64,000 bases of DNA from Anaerofustis stercorihominis (GTDB lineage: Bacteria; Bacillota; Clostridia; Eubacteriales; Anaerofustaceae): NCBI GenBank assembly GCA_015058295.1, contig SVCP01000002.1, positions 43,278 to 107,277 on the forward strand. The letters are read 5' to 3'. The notes beneath the pieces were generated by a model. That model was not told the DNA's origin. It ran no database searches and saw only the letters and a program-made list of their open reading frames with translations. Position numbers and translations under genes: made by a program. Below are positions 32,821 through 42,955 of this stretch, piece after piece (the first letter of the stretch is position 1; every line of letters begins with the position of its first letter).

Positions 32821-33627
32821 ATGGAGCATAAAACAATTTGCGGAGCAGGGGGAGAGGTTCATTATTGGATCGAAAGGCCCCAAAATACGCACAAAAGCGC
32901 AATCGTTTTTACCCATGGCCTGACTGCCGATCACACAATGTTCGAAAAACAGGTGGAATATTTCAGGAATGAATATATTGTAATTACATGGGATGTTCCC
33001 ATGCACGGTTTATCTGTGCCTTATGATCATTTCTCCTATGAAAACACCGCAAGAGATTTAAACAGTATACTGGAGCAGGAACTCATTGAAAAAGTCTGTC
33101 TTGTGTGGATGTCAATGGGCGGTTACCCGTCGCAGATGTTTGCTCACCTATATCCTGAAAAAGTACAATGTTTTATCGGTATCGACACAACGCCATTCGG
33201 AACAGAGTATTATTCCAAATCGGATCTGTGGTGGCTTTCTAAAGTCAAACCAATGGCAAAATTATTTACAGATAAGTTACTGCGCAAAAGTATGGCAAAA
33301 TCCGTATCCATGACAGATTATTCTTATAAAAAGATGACAGAAATGCTCGCACCTTTATCCAAGGAACAAATCATAGAGCAGATGGATATTGCTTACGGCA
33401 AGTTTGCGCAGGAAAACATGGATCTTCAACTAAATTGTCCCGTACTTATCTTGCTCGGAGATAAAGACAATACCGGAAAAGTAAAACAGTATTGCAAAGC
33501 ATGGGCGAAAAAAACAGGATACCCGTTACATATCATTGAAAATGCTGCTCATTTTTCCAACGGAGACAATCCGCAGCAGGTAAATTCCGAAACGGAACGG
33601 TTTATAAGACAAACCGACACTTATTGA
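32821..33627 (+). CDS. Alpha/beta hydrolase
   Basis: 268 residues, start at 32821 right after CGGAGGTATATT. Strand-turn VFTHGLTADHTMF near residue 40 gives the oxyanion hole. The nucleophile elbow is WMSMGG at about residue 100 (serine nucleophile), aspartate in LLGDKDNTGK near 220 and histidine in NAAHFSNGDNP near 245 complete the triad. The substrate is not evident. TATAAT lies at 32733. It has its own promoter downstream of the zinc-ribbon cluster. Confidence 0.86.
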   Translation: MEHKTICGAGGEVHYWIERPQNTHKSAIVFTHGLTADHTMFEKQVEYFRNEYIVITWDVPMHGLSVPYDHFSYENTARDLNSILEQELIEKVCLVWMSMGGYPSQMFAHLYPEKVQCFIGIDTTPFGTEYYSKSDLWWLSKVKPMAKLFTDKLLRKSMAKSVSMTDYSYKKMTEMLAPLSKEQIIEQMDIAYGKFAQENMDLQLNCPVLILLGDKDNTGKVKQYCKAWAKKTGYPLHIIENAAHFSNGDNPQQVNSETERFIRQTDTY

Positions 33628-33629
33628 TT

Positions 33630-33725
33630 TTGTCCTGCGTTGATAAATATGTTGATGATAAGGATTTTCTTGCTGAGCTGCTCAGCGCTATGTATGACGA
33701 ACTTCCGTCACCAAAGAAGAAATAG
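33630..33725 (+). pseudogene. Possible remnant coding fragment
   Basis: Between the hydrolase stop and the next ribosome binding site an open frame reads SCVDKYVDDKDFLAELLSAM, continues YDELPSPKKK, and stops at 33725. It has natural-looking composition and a charged C-terminus but no start codon of its own. It may be the tail of a decayed gene, or chance. Low confidence. Confidence 0.3.
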
Positions 33726-33753
33726 TATATACATTAACTCAAAGGAGAGTACT

Positions 33754-34197
33754 ATGATGGAGGAAATTATATCAAAGCTCACCGCAAAGGACGATAAACA
33801 GGCCTGCGCATTTGCAGACCGGATCATATCCGAAAGCAATGATTCGGACATATGGTACGGATATTTTGATGAGTTCGCATCATTAATTAACCACCCGAAA
33901 TCATATGTGCGCAACAGGACATTGTGTATTCTTGCGGCAAATGCGAAATGGGACGACGAAAACCGTTTTGACTCTGTACTGACGGATTATCTCACTCATA
34001 TTACAGATGACAAACCCATCACCGCCAGACAATGTATAAAAGCACTTGCTCAGCTCGGGGCAGCAAAACCGTCATATATAGCAAGAATACTGCCGGCTTT
34101 GCGTGAAGCGGATTTGTCGAAATATAAGGACAGTATGCGTGCGCTGATTAAAAAGGATATAGAAGAAACCGAAAATATTCTGCTGAAATATATTTAA
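33754..34197 (+). CDS. Hypothetical HEAT-like helical protein
   Basis: 147 residues from ATG 33754 (a second ATG follows at once), after AAAGGAG. Helical hairpins such as YFDEFASLINHPKSYVRNRT with LCILAANAKW and ARQCIKALAQLGAAKPSYIA look like HEAT/armadillo repeats, a protein-interaction scaffold. An earlier in-frame ATG at 33640 would precede the ribosome binding site. It stands alone; function unknown. I saw no strong terminator after it. Confidence 0.68.
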   Translation: MMEEIISKLTAKDDKQACAFADRIISESNDSDIWYGYFDEFASLINHPKSYVRNRTLCILAANAKWDDENRFDSVLTDYLTHITDDKPITARQCIKALAQLGAAKPSYIARILPALREADLSKYKDSMRALIKKDIEETENILLKYI

Positions 34198-34381
34198 AAA
34201 CATACCCGTAACACACCATAAGATTACACATCTCCTACATAACAGGAATTTTGTTTCTAAAAAACAAGAACCATTCTTCCTGTAGTCTGACCGAAACCAT
34301 ATATGGATCAGACTGACATTACAGATGTATACAGAAAAACAACACAACGACATATATGGAAATTCTGACAGGCATTAAAAA

Positions 34382-34412
34382 GCCACCCTTACGGGTGGCA
34401 ATTTTTATTTGT
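34382..34412. terminator. Bidirectional terminator, GCCACCC stem
   Basis: GCCACCC / GGGTGGC with a four-base loop, U-rich on both strands. It ends the leftward rhomboid-like gene and possibly the rightward gene at 33754. The bases from 34200 to 34380 hold a 7-bp stem AGTCTGA/TCAGACT near 34284-34315 but no gene. Confidence 0.75.
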
Positions 34413-34457
34413 TTGGATCTGCTTAATGCGAAGTATAAATTCTTCAGACGAGCATTA

Positions 34458-35111
34458 CTAATCTCTCATTTTTTTCTGAAAATCCCTGCGACGCTTATAC
34501 GCCTTGAAACCGTTCATCATCGTCGGACCGAAGAACAGGAAGATTCCCGCAAACGGAGCGAGGATAGAAAGTATCGTTGCGATATCGAATACAAGAAGTG
34601 CTCTTATGAGTGATATTGCAAGAAGCACAAGATCGAAAAATGCAAGGTACTTCACTTCTATGGGGAAAATAAAGAACAGATTTATTATGAAGTTCGGATA
34701 GTAATACGCAAACACAAGGAATATCGACATATTTACATATGTTCCCGTATATACTCCCCCGAAAACAAGCGCAGCGATTATCGTCGCAAGTGCACAAGTG
34801 CCATAATAAAGGTTAAAACGGCAGGTTCCCATTACATTTTCAAGTGCTGTACCAAGAATGTAATAAAGATATACGGAAAACAGTATCCAGAAAATACTCG
34901 TGGTCTGCGGAATAAACAGGAATGTCACAAATCTCCATATCTGCATATTGCCGATGGCAAGGTTTCTGTTAAGATACAAAAACGGAATAAGCCGTCCGTT
35001 ACTCAGCATATTTACCACGAAAACGATCATAGTGAGTATGCTTACATGCATCATCAGGTTTTTAATACCGAAATTTCTGTGTTTCTGTACAAATTTATCA
35101 ATAAAGTTCAT
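34458..35111 (-). CDS. Rhomboid-like membrane protein, probably catalytically inactive
   Basis: 217 residues with six hydrophobic segments. The segment WRFVTFLFIPQT with LENVMGTCRFNLYY has the rhomboid fold signature of the WR..T..F and E...G motifs. The GxSG active-site serine motif and the partner histidine are not seen (GTYVNMSIFLVFA instead), so proteolysis is unlikely. The C-terminus is a basic cytoplasmic tail. It lies alone between the terminator at 34382 and the QueG-like gene. Confidence 0.72.
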   Translation of the reverse strand: MNFIDKFVQKHRNFGIKNLMMHVSILTMIVFVVNMLSNGRLIPFLYLNRNLAIGNMQIWRFVTFLFIPQTTSIFWILFSVYLYYILGTALENVMGTCRFNLYYGTCALATIIAALVFGGVYTGTYVNMSIFLVFAYYYPNFIINLFFIFPIEVKYLAFFDLVLLAISLIRALLVFDIATILSILAPFAGIFLFFGPTMMNGFKAYKRRRDFQKKMRD

Positions 35112-35172
35112 AAATACCTCCTGTCATCTGTATTTATTATATTACAACATAACCGGCAAATTCCAAAGCATT

Positions 35173-35844
35173 TTATTGCCGTTTCTTTCCTTTCGGGCAA
35201 ATTCTCATACATATTCCGCAGACAAAGCCGTTTCCGATATGAGAAAAATGGTTTTTCATAAACTCACTGCAGGCTCTCGGATCATACAGTTCATTACGAG
35301 GAATTCCCGCATACCACTCTTTTCCGTAAAGGGCACTTGCAGGGCAGGCACTCACACACAGATTGCAGTTATTACAGTCGCTGTCTTCTTTCGGCATTCC
35401 CGTCTCAATGGGGGCGTCTGTAAGTATTGTTCCGATACGCAGTCTCGGGCCGAAATCTTTGTGAACAAAGAGTCCGCTCTTTCCTATATAACCTTTGCCG
35501 CTTCTCGTTGCAGCGGTCTTGTGAGGGAAACTTCCCTTATATCCTTCTCTTTCTTCAATACTCTGGGAGGAAGAAATGCTCATGGCTTCATAGCCTTCTT
35601 TTTCGATAAGCATGCCGATCTTCAGGGTCAGATCGTTTATGAGGGTATTTACGGATTTGTAATGAGAATAATATTCATATGTGGGCGCATCATCTATCTG
35701 ATTTACCACACCGTCAAGAAGCTTTACAAACACACTTACGGCTCTGGGATATCCGTAATCATTCAGACCTTGTACATCTGAAAAACCCACATCCGATGCA
35801 CCTGTATTCAGTGCAAGCTCAGTTATCTTTTCATTTAAATTCAT
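35173..35844 (-). CDS. QueG-like 4Fe-4S binding protein
   Basis: 223 residues from ATG 35844, which overlaps the comEC stop as ATGA. Two cluster motifs are clear: CNNCNLCVSACP near residue 157 and CGICMRICPKGKK near the C-terminus. The upstream part (KTAATRSGKGYIGKSGLFVH) resembles the region around the catalytic aspartate in epoxyqueuosine reductase. It is much shorter than QueG (about 380 residues) and lacks HEAT repeats. Related short proteins are often annotated as 4Fe-4S double-cluster proteins. Substrate unknown. Confidence 0.78.
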   Translation of the reverse strand: MNLNEKITELALNTGASDVGFSDVQGLNDYGYPRAVSVFVKLLDGVVNQIDDAPTYEYYSHYKSVNTLINDLTLKIGMLIEKEGYEAMSISSSQSIEEREGYKGSFPHKTAATRSGKGYIGKSGLFVHKDFGPRLRIGTILTDAPIETGMPKEDSDCNNCNLCVSACPASALYGKEWYAGIPRNELYDPRACSEFMKNHFSHIGNGFVCGICMRICPKGKKRQ

Positions 35845-38228
35845 CTTACTTCGTGCCACCCTCCTGTGTAGTTCATTATATCATATCCGCCGTTTCCTGT
35901 GGGGACTATTTTTATAAGTCCGTATTCGTCTGTACGAAGACATTTTACTCCTACTGCGGACAATGAATTTATGTACTCTTCTTTCGGAAGACCATAACCG
36001 TTGTTTCCCACACTTATGACGCACACATCTGTAAATAATCTCGTCATAAACTCTTCCGTTGCAAAATCCGATCCGTGATGTGCGGATTTGAGTATGTCGT
36101 ATTTCAGGGCAAATGTTTCGGAGTTTTCCAGAACAGTCCTTTCCGAATCCTTATTTGCATCTCCCGTAAACAGGAATTTTACTTCATCGAGAATAACTTC
36201 CGAAACAATGGATCTGTCATTGAGTGTAGAATACTTTCTGTTTTCATCGGGACTGAGTATGTTGATCGCACATCCGGTAAAAGAAATGCTGTCTCCGGAA
36301 TACAGACATTCTGTTCCGACGCCGTAAAGTCTGCAAAGTTCTTTCAGTTCGTCGTATAACACTCCACCGTCATCATTTGCGTATACCGTATCTATGGGTA
36401 TCTTTCCAATCATTCCCACAATACCGCCCATATGATCTGCATCGGAGTGAGTGGCAATTATCGCATTGACCTTATGTATACCTTCTCCGTAAAGATACGG
36501 AAGAAGTATCTCTCCTGCTGTATCGCCTCCATAGAATCCTCCTCCACCATCAATGATGATGCACTCGTTATCCTTTGTCCTGATTATTGCACAGTCCCCG
36601 AATCCAACATCCATAAAACATACGGAAGAATTTCCGGGCAGATAATCTGAAACATTGAAAATCAGGCTCACTGCAAGCAGTGCTGAAATACACAACACCG
36701 CATATTTTCCTTTCACATTTACATATCCGAACAGAATCAGGGCTATTGAATAGTACAGAACAATTGCAAAGCCGTTTACATGATAACTTGCCAGGACAAA
36801 TTTGTCATTTACAGCCAGCATTGCAGCCATATTTGCGGCAAAACCCAGCAAAATATCAACCACACCAAAAATGGGACAGGCTAAAAACCGCATAACAAAG
36901 CCAATTATTCCAAGAATAAGGGAAAGAGTGATCAACGGCACTATTATCACGTTATACAGTGCCGAAAGAAGGGATACTTTGCCGAATATAGCCAAATTTA
37001 TAGGTATCATACCGATCTGCACCGACAGACTCACGCATATGAGAGAGAAAATATACGAGAATATTTTATTTTGCAGAAGTTTCTTCAAGGGTGGGATCTT
37101 CTTTGACAGATCCATAAGTATCGGGTTTATAAGTATTATAGACAGCACCGCCGCATAGGAAAGGACAAACGATGCACCGAGTATCACAAACGGATTGAAA
37201 AGAACACTGATCAGAAGGATTACCGCAAGGGTATTAAGAGTGTCATACCTTCTGTTCAGCGAAGTAATTTCCGAAGCTACAGAGGACATAAATATCATAA
37301 AACCTGCCCTTATGCATGAGACTGTGCATCCGCTGAGGATAATATACATAAATACAAACATCAGTGCTGCGGACTTCAGTATCCTGCGGAGTCGTACGTT
37401 CTTTATTTTAAGAAAAGAGATTATTCCCATAAAGAATGAATATACTATCCCGACATGCAGACCGGATACTGCCAGGACATGCGCAACATTCAATGCTCGG
37501 AAATCTTCAAGCACAGCTCCGTCAACATCATCGCTTGCAAACATTATTCCCATCAGTAGCCCTGCACTTCTCTCACTCATATATTTACGGGCAAGAGCTT
37601 CAAAGGAACTTCTGAGAGAAAAAATCTTTTCGTAATGAAACTGAAGATGGTCATCATGAATATATGTAATGTTTTCTGCATCTGCCGTAAGGGTGTAGTT
37701 TACGTTATTGCTCAGAAGGTAATGTTTATAGTTGAATGTATGCGGATTTGTGTTTGCTTTAACTCCGGAAAGATTACCTTTTATTTTGTAAATATCTCCC
37801 ACATTCAGCCTGACAGAAGGATCGTATATTCTGAGAAGTATATTGTCGTTATTGTCTGTGCCCGAAGCATCATTTTTATACAGGCTTTTTACTTTATACT
37901 GCACTTTCTGCCCGTCAGCTTCGCCGTATGTCATTACCTGCACAACAAACTCATTTTCAGCATACACATTTTCATACAAAAGCGAATTTTCGTATATTCC
38001 GTCTGCTTTGAAAAACACAAATAAAGAGATGACGCACATAAAAACCGCTATAGCTTTACGTCGGAGCATTACGAGCATGTATATATTCAGAATGATGGGG
38101 ATCAGATATTTCGGTATTCCGTGAAGATGTACTACTGACAGAATTTCTGCAATACAAACCAACGCTCCGAGAATAACGGGGCGTTTATTCCATGTGTCGA
38201 TAATTCTGTGTTGTTTTTCTTTGTACAT
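35841..38228 (-). CDS. comEC: ComEC/Rec2 family DNA uptake channel
   Basis: About 795 residues, start taken at 38228 (MYKEKQH); the in-frame ATG at 38324 lies within a repeat. Domain order: N-terminal membrane helices and a DUF4131 OB-like domain, a central Competence domain (VAHVLAVSGLHVGIVYSFFM) with about nine helices, and a C-terminal metallo-beta-lactamase domain (FMDVGFGDCAIIR, then ATHSDADHMGG and SAHHGSDFA). In transformable bacteria it transports single-stranded DNA. The zinc ligands are complete, so the nuclease-like domain may be active. It is translationally coupled to the QueG-like gene. Confidence 0.92.
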   Translation of the reverse strand: MYKEKQHRIIDTWNKRPVILGALVCIAEILSVVHLHGIPKYLIPIILNIYMLVMLRRKAIAVFMCVISLFVFFKADGIYENSLLYENVYAENEFVVQVMTYGEADGQKVQYKVKSLYKNDASGTDNNDNILLRIYDPSVRLNVGDIYKIKGNLSGVKANTNPHTFNYKHYLLSNNVNYTLTADAENITYIHDDHLQFHYEKIFSLRSSFEALARKYMSERSAGLLMGIMFASDDVDGAVLEDFRALNVAHVLAVSGLHVGIVYSFFMGIISFLKIKNVRLRRILKSAALMFVFMYIILSGCTVSCIRAGFMIFMSSVASEITSLNRRYDTLNTLAVILLISVLFNPFVILGASFVLSYAAVLSIILINPILMDLSKKIPPLKKLLQNKIFSYIFSLICVSLSVQIGMIPINLAIFGKVSLLSALYNVIIVPLITLSLILGIIGFVMRFLACPIFGVVDILLGFAANMAAMLAVNDKFVLASYHVNGFAIVLYYSIALILFGYVNVKGKYAVLCISALLAVSLIFNVSDYLPGNSSVCFMDVGFGDCAIIRTKDNECIIIDGGGGFYGGDTAGEILLPYLYGEGIHKVNAIIATHSDADHMGGIVGMIGKIPIDTVYANDDGGVLYDELKELCRLYGVGTECLYSGDSISFTGCAINILSPDENRKYSTLNDRSIVSEVILDEVKFLFTGDANKDSERTVLENSETFALKYDILKSAHHGSDFATEEFMTRLFTDVCVISVGNNGYGLPKEEYINSLSAVGVKCLRTDEYGLIKIVPTGNGGYDIMNYTGGWHEVR

Positions 38229-38297
38229 ACTTGTCTTTGTCTGTTGGTTATTGGCAGTGTTAATATGTTGCAGTGTTAATATGATATTTTTTGTTTT

Positions 38298-38512
38298 GTC
38301 GCCCACCCCGCGGTGCTCATTCATTCATACAAATAAATAAAACTCACACAAGTCGAATCAAACAAAAAAATAACAACAGCACCGCTTCCCGCCCGGGTGC
38401 TTCGCTTCGCTCAGCACTGCCGCAGGCGGCAGCCGCAATGCGGCTGCCTGCCCGAAGGCAAAGCCTTCGGGCGCACACGGCCCTCCGTGTGCAGCCTGCG
38501 GCCTGCGGATAC
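38298..38512. repeat. GC-rich hairpin array with conserved left block
   Basis: CGCCCACCCCGCGGTGCT (38300-38317) and AGCACCGCTTCCCGCCCGG (38379-38397) flank about 60 AT-rich bases. GCGGTGCT and AGCACCGC are complementary. From 38391 follows a run of palindromes (CTGCCGCAGGCGGCAG, GCCGCA/TGCGGC, CCGAAGGC/GCCTTCGG, CACACGG/CCGTGTG) ending in CCTGCGG just before the noc stop. No gene is credible inside. Confidence 0.7.
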
Positions 38513-38513
38513 T

Positions 38514-39305
38514 TTATTTGAACGGTATAGTAATCTTTACCACTACTCTGTCGTCATATTTTTCTTCATCATATGTAGCTTCTTTGCCGCTCTTTATGAT
38601 AGCATCGAAGCTTTCTTTGATGGTGTTCGTATATATCTTATAATTGAATACTGTCTTTATGTTCTTTTTGTCCGAACCGGATTTAAGTACCACTTCACTC
38701 TTGAGTTTTTCAGCAAGCTGTTCTGTCTGCCTTACGCTGAGATCCCTGCCCGTAATGATATCAATGGCTTTTAATCTCATTTCCGTATCGGGAATTGAAA
38801 GAAGAGCTCTTGCGTGTCTTTCACTGAGATTCGATTCGATAAGTCTGTCAAGCACCTCATCGCCGAGTCTGAGAAGACGCAGTTTATTGGAAATCGTTGA
38901 CTGTTTCTTGCCGATTTTTTCTGCAAGTTCAGCCTGTGTAAGTGAATGGACATCAATGATCTTTTTATATGCTCTTGCTTCCTCGATATAAGTAAGATCT
39001 TCCCTCTGAATGTTTTCAACGAGCATAATAAGCTCTTTTTCTTCTTCCGTAGGAGACACAAGAACACAGGGAACTCTTTGAAGCCCTGCCAATTGTGCCG
39101 CACGAAGTCTTCTTTCGCCGCTGACAAGCTCATAAGTGCCGTTGCCTTTGTCAATTACCGCAAGGGGCTGAATGATGCCGAGTTCTTTTATGGATTCTGC
39201 AAGTTCCCTGATGTTCTCTTCATCAAAGTAATGTCTCGGCTGATTGGGGTTGGGAATAATTCTGTTTACACTTACATTTGTCAATTCTCTGACGCTGTTC
39301 ATCAT
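38514..39305 (-). CDS. noc: Nucleoid occlusion protein Noc (ParB/Spo0J family)
   Basis: 263 residues. N-terminal ParB fold with the CTP-binding box [13 protein letters not shown] near residue 70 and [14 protein letters not shown]. The helix-turn-helix [20 protein letters not shown] and later LSERHARAL match Noc rather than Spo0J: Q in KKQSTI where Spo0J has R, and ERHAR where Spo0J has MGHGR. Noc spreads on DNA as a CTP-gated clamp and blocks division over the nucleoid. It overlaps mnmG by four bases. rsmG, normally between mnmG and noc, is missing, and parAB does not follow. Confidence 0.9.
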   Translation of the reverse strand: MMNSVRELTNVSVNRIIPNPNQPRHYFDEENIRELAESIKELGIIQPLAVIDKGNGTYELVSGERRLRAAQLAGLQRVPCVLVSPTEEEKELIMLVENIQREDLTYIEEARAYKKIIDVHSLTQAELAEKIGKKQSTISNKLRLLRLGDEVLDRLIESNLSERHARALLSIPDTEMRLKAIDIITGRDLSVRQTEQLAEKLKSEVVLKSGSDKKNIKTVFNYKIYTNTIKESFDAIIKSGKEATYDEEKYDDRVVVKITIPFK

Positions 39306-41182
39306 TCCTCTCCTCTCTGTGATTTCGATAAATATACCACCAATGCGGAAAGATCGCTGGGTGATACGCCTGAAATTCTGCTTGCCTGACCGAGATTATG
39401 CGGCCTTTGCTTTTTAAGCTTGTCTCTTGCTTCCAGACGAAGGTTTGCCACATTGTCATAGTCAATGTCTTCAGGCAGGAGTTTTGATTCCATCTGTCGG
39501 AATTTATCTATCTGTGCGTGCTGTTTTTTGATGTAGTCTTCGTATTTTATTTCTGTCTGCACAAGGGCAATGATCTTTTCGTCAACTTCATCCGCCATCG
39601 GGTCGAATTCTCTGAGAGATTCATAATCAAGCTGCGGACGCTTCAGAAGATCATAAAGGCTCATTGTACCACTGATAGCCGTTGTTCCTTTTGCTGTAAT
39701 GATCTCATTTACTCTTTGGGTAGGTGCTATCTTTACAGTTTTGAATCTTTCGATCTGATTATTTATCTCTTCTTCTTTTCTGAGGACCGATTCATATCTT
39801 TCCTTGCTTACAAGGCCGTATTTATATCCCAGGTGAGTAAGTCTTCTGTCGGCATTATCCTGTCTGAGGAAAAGACGATACTCAACCCTTGATGTCATGA
39901 TTCTGTATGGTTCTTTCGTTCCTTTCGTGACGATGTCATCGATAAGCACGCCGATATAACTTGTGGAACGGTCTAAAATAAGAGGCTCCACTCCGTCAAT
40001 ATATGCAGATGCATTGATTCCTGCTACAATACCCTGTGCGGCAGCTTCTTCATATCCGCTTGTACCGTTAATCTGTCCTGCAGTAAACAGTCCTTTTACG
40101 AGTCTTGTTTCAAGAGATAATTTGAGCTGTGTCGGGTCAATGGCATCATACTCAATGGCATATGCACTTCTCATTATCTCAACATTTTCAAAGCCTGCAA
40201 TAGTTTTCATAAACGCAAGCTGTACATCTTCCGGAAGCGATGAACTCATACCCTGGATGTACAATTCGTCTGTATCAAGGCCTTCCGGTTCCACAAACAG
40301 CTGATGTTTTTCCTTATCCGCAAATCTTACTACCTTGTCTTCGATACTCGGGCAGTATCTCGGGCCTACACCTTCGATCATTCCGCTGTAAAGGGGCGAA
40401 CGGTGAAGGTTTGCACGGATAACTTCGTGTGTCTTTGCATTTGTGTATCCGAGATAGCAGGGATAATTTCTCTTTTCGATCTCTTCATTTTCGAAGGAGA
40501 ACGGCGTGGGATTTTCGTCGCCGTACTGTGCTTCCAGTTTTGAGAAATCAACACTTCTGCGGTTTACCCTTGCCGGGGTTCCTGTTTTCAGGCGGATAAT
40601 ATCAAAGCCATGTTTTTTAAGGTCTTCGCTTAGATAGTTCGCCGGCATAATCCCACCCGGGCCGCTTTCGTATGAGCTGTCGCCGATGATGATCTTTCCT
40701 TTTAAGTATGTTCCGGAGCATATTATTACAGCTTTTGAGCGGTATACCGCTCCCGTCTGCGTAACAACTCCACCGACAACGCCGTCATCAACGATAAGAC
40801 TTACTGCCTGCTGTTGTTTAAGGAACAGATTCGGTGTGGTCTCGATGACCTTCTTCATTTCCGTATGGTATTTATGCTTGTCCGCCTGTGCCCTGAGGGA
40901 ATGTACCGCCGCACCTTTGGCAGTATTGAGCATTTTGTTCTGAATATAGGTCTTGTCGATATTTTTACCCATTTCGCCGCCGAGAGCATCTATCTCTCTG
41001 ACAAGGTGACCTTTTCCCGTTCCCCCGATGGACGGGTTACACGGAAGCATCGCAAGTGCATCAAGGTGCAACGTCAGAAGAAGAGTGCTTTTGTCTTTTC
41101 TTGCGCAGGCAAGGGCCGCTTCGCATCCTGCATGGCCTGCACCGACAACTATAACATCATAATATCCTGCTTCGTAATTCAT
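39302..41182 (-). CDS. mnmG: tRNA uridine-5-carboxymethylaminomethyl modification enzyme MnmG
   Basis: 626 residues. FAD-binding [17 protein letters not shown] at the N-terminus, [22 protein letters not shown], and the C-terminal helical domain with [17 protein letters not shown]. With MnmE it modifies the wobble uridine of several tRNAs in the cytosol. The gene starts seven bases after the mnmE stop and overlaps noc by four bases, making a tight three-gene unit. Confidence 0.97.
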   Translation of the reverse strand: MNYEAGYYDVIVVGAGHAGCEAALACARKDKSTLLLTLHLDALAMLPCNPSIGGTGKGHLVREIDALGGEMGKNIDKTYIQNKMLNTAKGAAVHSLRAQADKHKYHTEMKKVIETTPNLFLKQQQAVSLIVDDGVVGGVVTQTGAVYRSKAVIICSGTYLKGKIIIGDSSYESGPGGIMPANYLSEDLKKHGFDIIRLKTGTPARVNRRSVDFSKLEAQYGDENPTPFSFENEEIEKRNYPCYLGYTNAKTHEVIRANLHRSPLYSGMIEGVGPRYCPSIEDKVVRFADKEKHQLFVEPEGLDTDELYIQGMSSSLPEDVQLAFMKTIAGFENVEIMRSAYAIEYDAIDPTQLKLSLETRLVKGLFTAGQINGTSGYEEAAAQGIVAGINASAYIDGVEPLILDRSTSYIGVLIDDIVTKGTKEPYRIMTSRVEYRLFLRQDNADRRLTHLGYKYGLVSKERYESVLRKEEEINNQIERFKTVKIAPTQRVNEIITAKGTTAISGTMSLYDLLKRPQLDYESLREFDPMADEVDEKIIALVQTEIKYEDYIKKQHAQIDKFRQMESKLLPEDIDYDNVANLRLEARDKLKKQRPHNLGQASRISGVSPSDLSALVVYLSKSQRGEE

Positions 41183-41189
41183 TTTATTC

Positions 41190-42566
41190 TCACTTTCCTA
41201 AACAGAAATTCGCAAATATTTCATCAATAATATCTTCGCTGACACATTCTCCCGTAATTGAACCGAGAGAGCTCCAGCAGTCGTTTATATCAACCTGAAC
41301 AAGGTCGATCTCAAATCCGCCTTCAACAGCCTCCAGTGCCTGTGTGATACTGCGCATAGCATCATCGAGAAGCCCTTTATGTCTTACGCTTGTAACAACC
41401 GCATTTGACATAACGTCTTCGTTGTTTGTAAGCACCTGAGAGATAATTAGTTCTTCAAGGCTTTCTATATTCTTCTTTGTAAGTGCGGAAACTTCAAGAT
41501 TAACATTATCTCTGAATCTTTCTTTTACAGATTCGTCAATTCCCAGGTCTGTCTTATTAAGAATATAGATTACATTCTTGCCTTGCAGTAATTCAAGTAT
41601 CTTTTCGTCTTCTTCCGTGAGAGGCTTTGAACTGTCACAGAGGAATAACACAAGATCCGCTTCGTTGGCAGCTTTCAGTGAACGGTCAATACCGATCTTT
41701 TCAACTATATCCCCTGCTTCCCTTATACCTGCCGTATCGATTATCCTTACGGGAAGACCTGAAAGAGAAATATATTCATCGACGATATCTCTCGTCGTAC
41801 CGGCGATATCCGTGACAATAGCCTTTTCTTCATTGAGAAGTGCATTCAGGAGCATTGACTTTCCTACGTTGGGTTTTCCGCAGATGGCTACTTTCAGACC
41901 TTCACGAAGGATCTCGCCCTGCTTGTATGTCTTGAGTATCTTTGCAACATCGTCTTTTATCTCCCTGAGGGAAGAAAGCAATTCTTCGTCCGTAACATCC
42001 TCAACATCGTATTCCGGATACTGGATGGTTACTTCTATATTGGAAATGAGGGTAAGTATCTTCTGCTTTATTTCGTCTATCTTTGCGGACAACACGCCGC
42101 TCAGCTGTCCCATAGCCGCTGACTGTGCAAGGTTTGTCTTTGCTGTAATGACATCGCTTATAGCCTCCGCCTGCGAAAGGTCGATCCTTCCGTTAAGAAA
42201 TGCTCTCTTGGTAAATTCCCCCGGCTGAGCAAGTCTTGCACCGCTGCGGCAGACAAGTTCAAGTACTCTTCTGACAGCAACTATACCGCCGTGGCAGTTT
42301 ATTTCAGCAACGTCTTCTGTGGTGAACGTATGGGGTGCAGGCATTTTTGATACAAGGACCTCATCAAGGACCTCTCCGTTTTCATCAATAATATGCCCGT
42401 AACGGATAGTATTTGCCCCCTGTTCAAGAAAGCTCTTTTTCCCCGGTTTTACAAAAATCTTATCAACGACTCCGAATGCATCTTCGCCGCTGAGTCTTAT
42501 GATCGAAATTCCTCCATACCCTGCAGGAGTGGAGATCGCAGCAATAGTATCTTTGTAATAAAGCAT
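41190..42566 (-). CDS. mnmE: tRNA modification GTPase MnmE
   Basis: 458 residues. N-terminal folate-binding domain ([20 protein letters not shown]), GTPase motifs [31 protein letters not shown] and NKTDLG, and the C-terminal CLGK, whose cysteine is characteristic. Partner of MnmG in cmnm5U34 formation. GAGAGGGAATT precedes the ATG. Promoter at 42604-42632. Confidence 0.97.
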   Translation of the reverse strand: MLYYKDTIAAISTPAGYGGISIIRLSGEDAFGVVDKIFVKPGKKSFLEQGANTIRYGHIIDENGEVLDEVLVSKMPAPHTFTTEDVAEINCHGGIVAVRRVLELVCRSGARLAQPGEFTKRAFLNGRIDLSQAEAISDVITAKTNLAQSAAMGQLSGVLSAKIDEIKQKILTLISNIEVTIQYPEYDVEDVTDEELLSSLREIKDDVAKILKTYKQGEILREGLKVAICGKPNVGKSMLLNALLNEEKAIVTDIAGTTRDIVDEYISLSGLPVRIIDTAGIREAGDIVEKIGIDRSLKAANEADLVLFLCDSSKPLTEEDEKILELLQGKNVIYILNKTDLGIDESVKERFRDNVNLEVSALTKKNIESLEELIISQVLTNNEDVMSNAVVTSVRHKGLLDDAMRSITQALEAVEGGFEIDLVQVDINDCWSSLGSITGECVSEDIIDEIFANFCLGK

Positions 42567-42603
42567 ATAATTCCCTCTCTGTATATGTCTTGTTCAACAA
42601 ATT

Positions 42604-42632
42604 ATTTTAACAAATATCAGCACATTCGTCAA
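42604..42632 (-). promoter_or_regulatory. Promoter of mnmE-mnmG-noc
   Basis: On the minus strand TTGACG (42632-42627) and TAAAAT (42609-42604) with a 17-bp spacer. Confidence 0.78.
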
Positions 42633-42890
42633 TGTAATACGCTGAATTCAACGGCTTCAGGCATATGTAAAACCTTCTTTATTGCTCCGGCAATGGTTGT
42701 ACCGTTTTTGTCGCAGTGTATAAACAATAAACGGATAATAAATTCAAGGCGGCATATTGCAGATTTCCGAAAAACTGCATGTATATCAGACAGAAAATAA
42801 GTATACGAGGCTTCACAAATCGACCTGTCGGAGAATTTCAGGAAAAATATATATAAAGAATAAAGAAAAAATATTTTTTGTTTTTCCGTA
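42633..42890. other. Intergenic region with long open frame lacking a start codon
   Basis: No accepted gene. On the minus strand about 80 codons are open down to a stop at 42629-42631, including FIHCDKNGTTIAGAIKKVLH and PEAVEFSVLH, but with no ATG, GTG or TTG that has a ribosome binding site. An overlapping + strand frame is open too. It may be a gene relic. A TATAAT at 42922 probably serves the next gene. Confidence 0.3.
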
Positions 42891-42955
42891 TGTATATATT
42901 CGCAACGGATACAACTGTGCTATAATTATTTTATAAAATGGAAAAAGAGAGAGCT

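Noticed and set aside
34458..35111. Active rhomboid protease
   Set aside because: The fold is plausible but no GxSG serine motif or catalytic histidine could be found.
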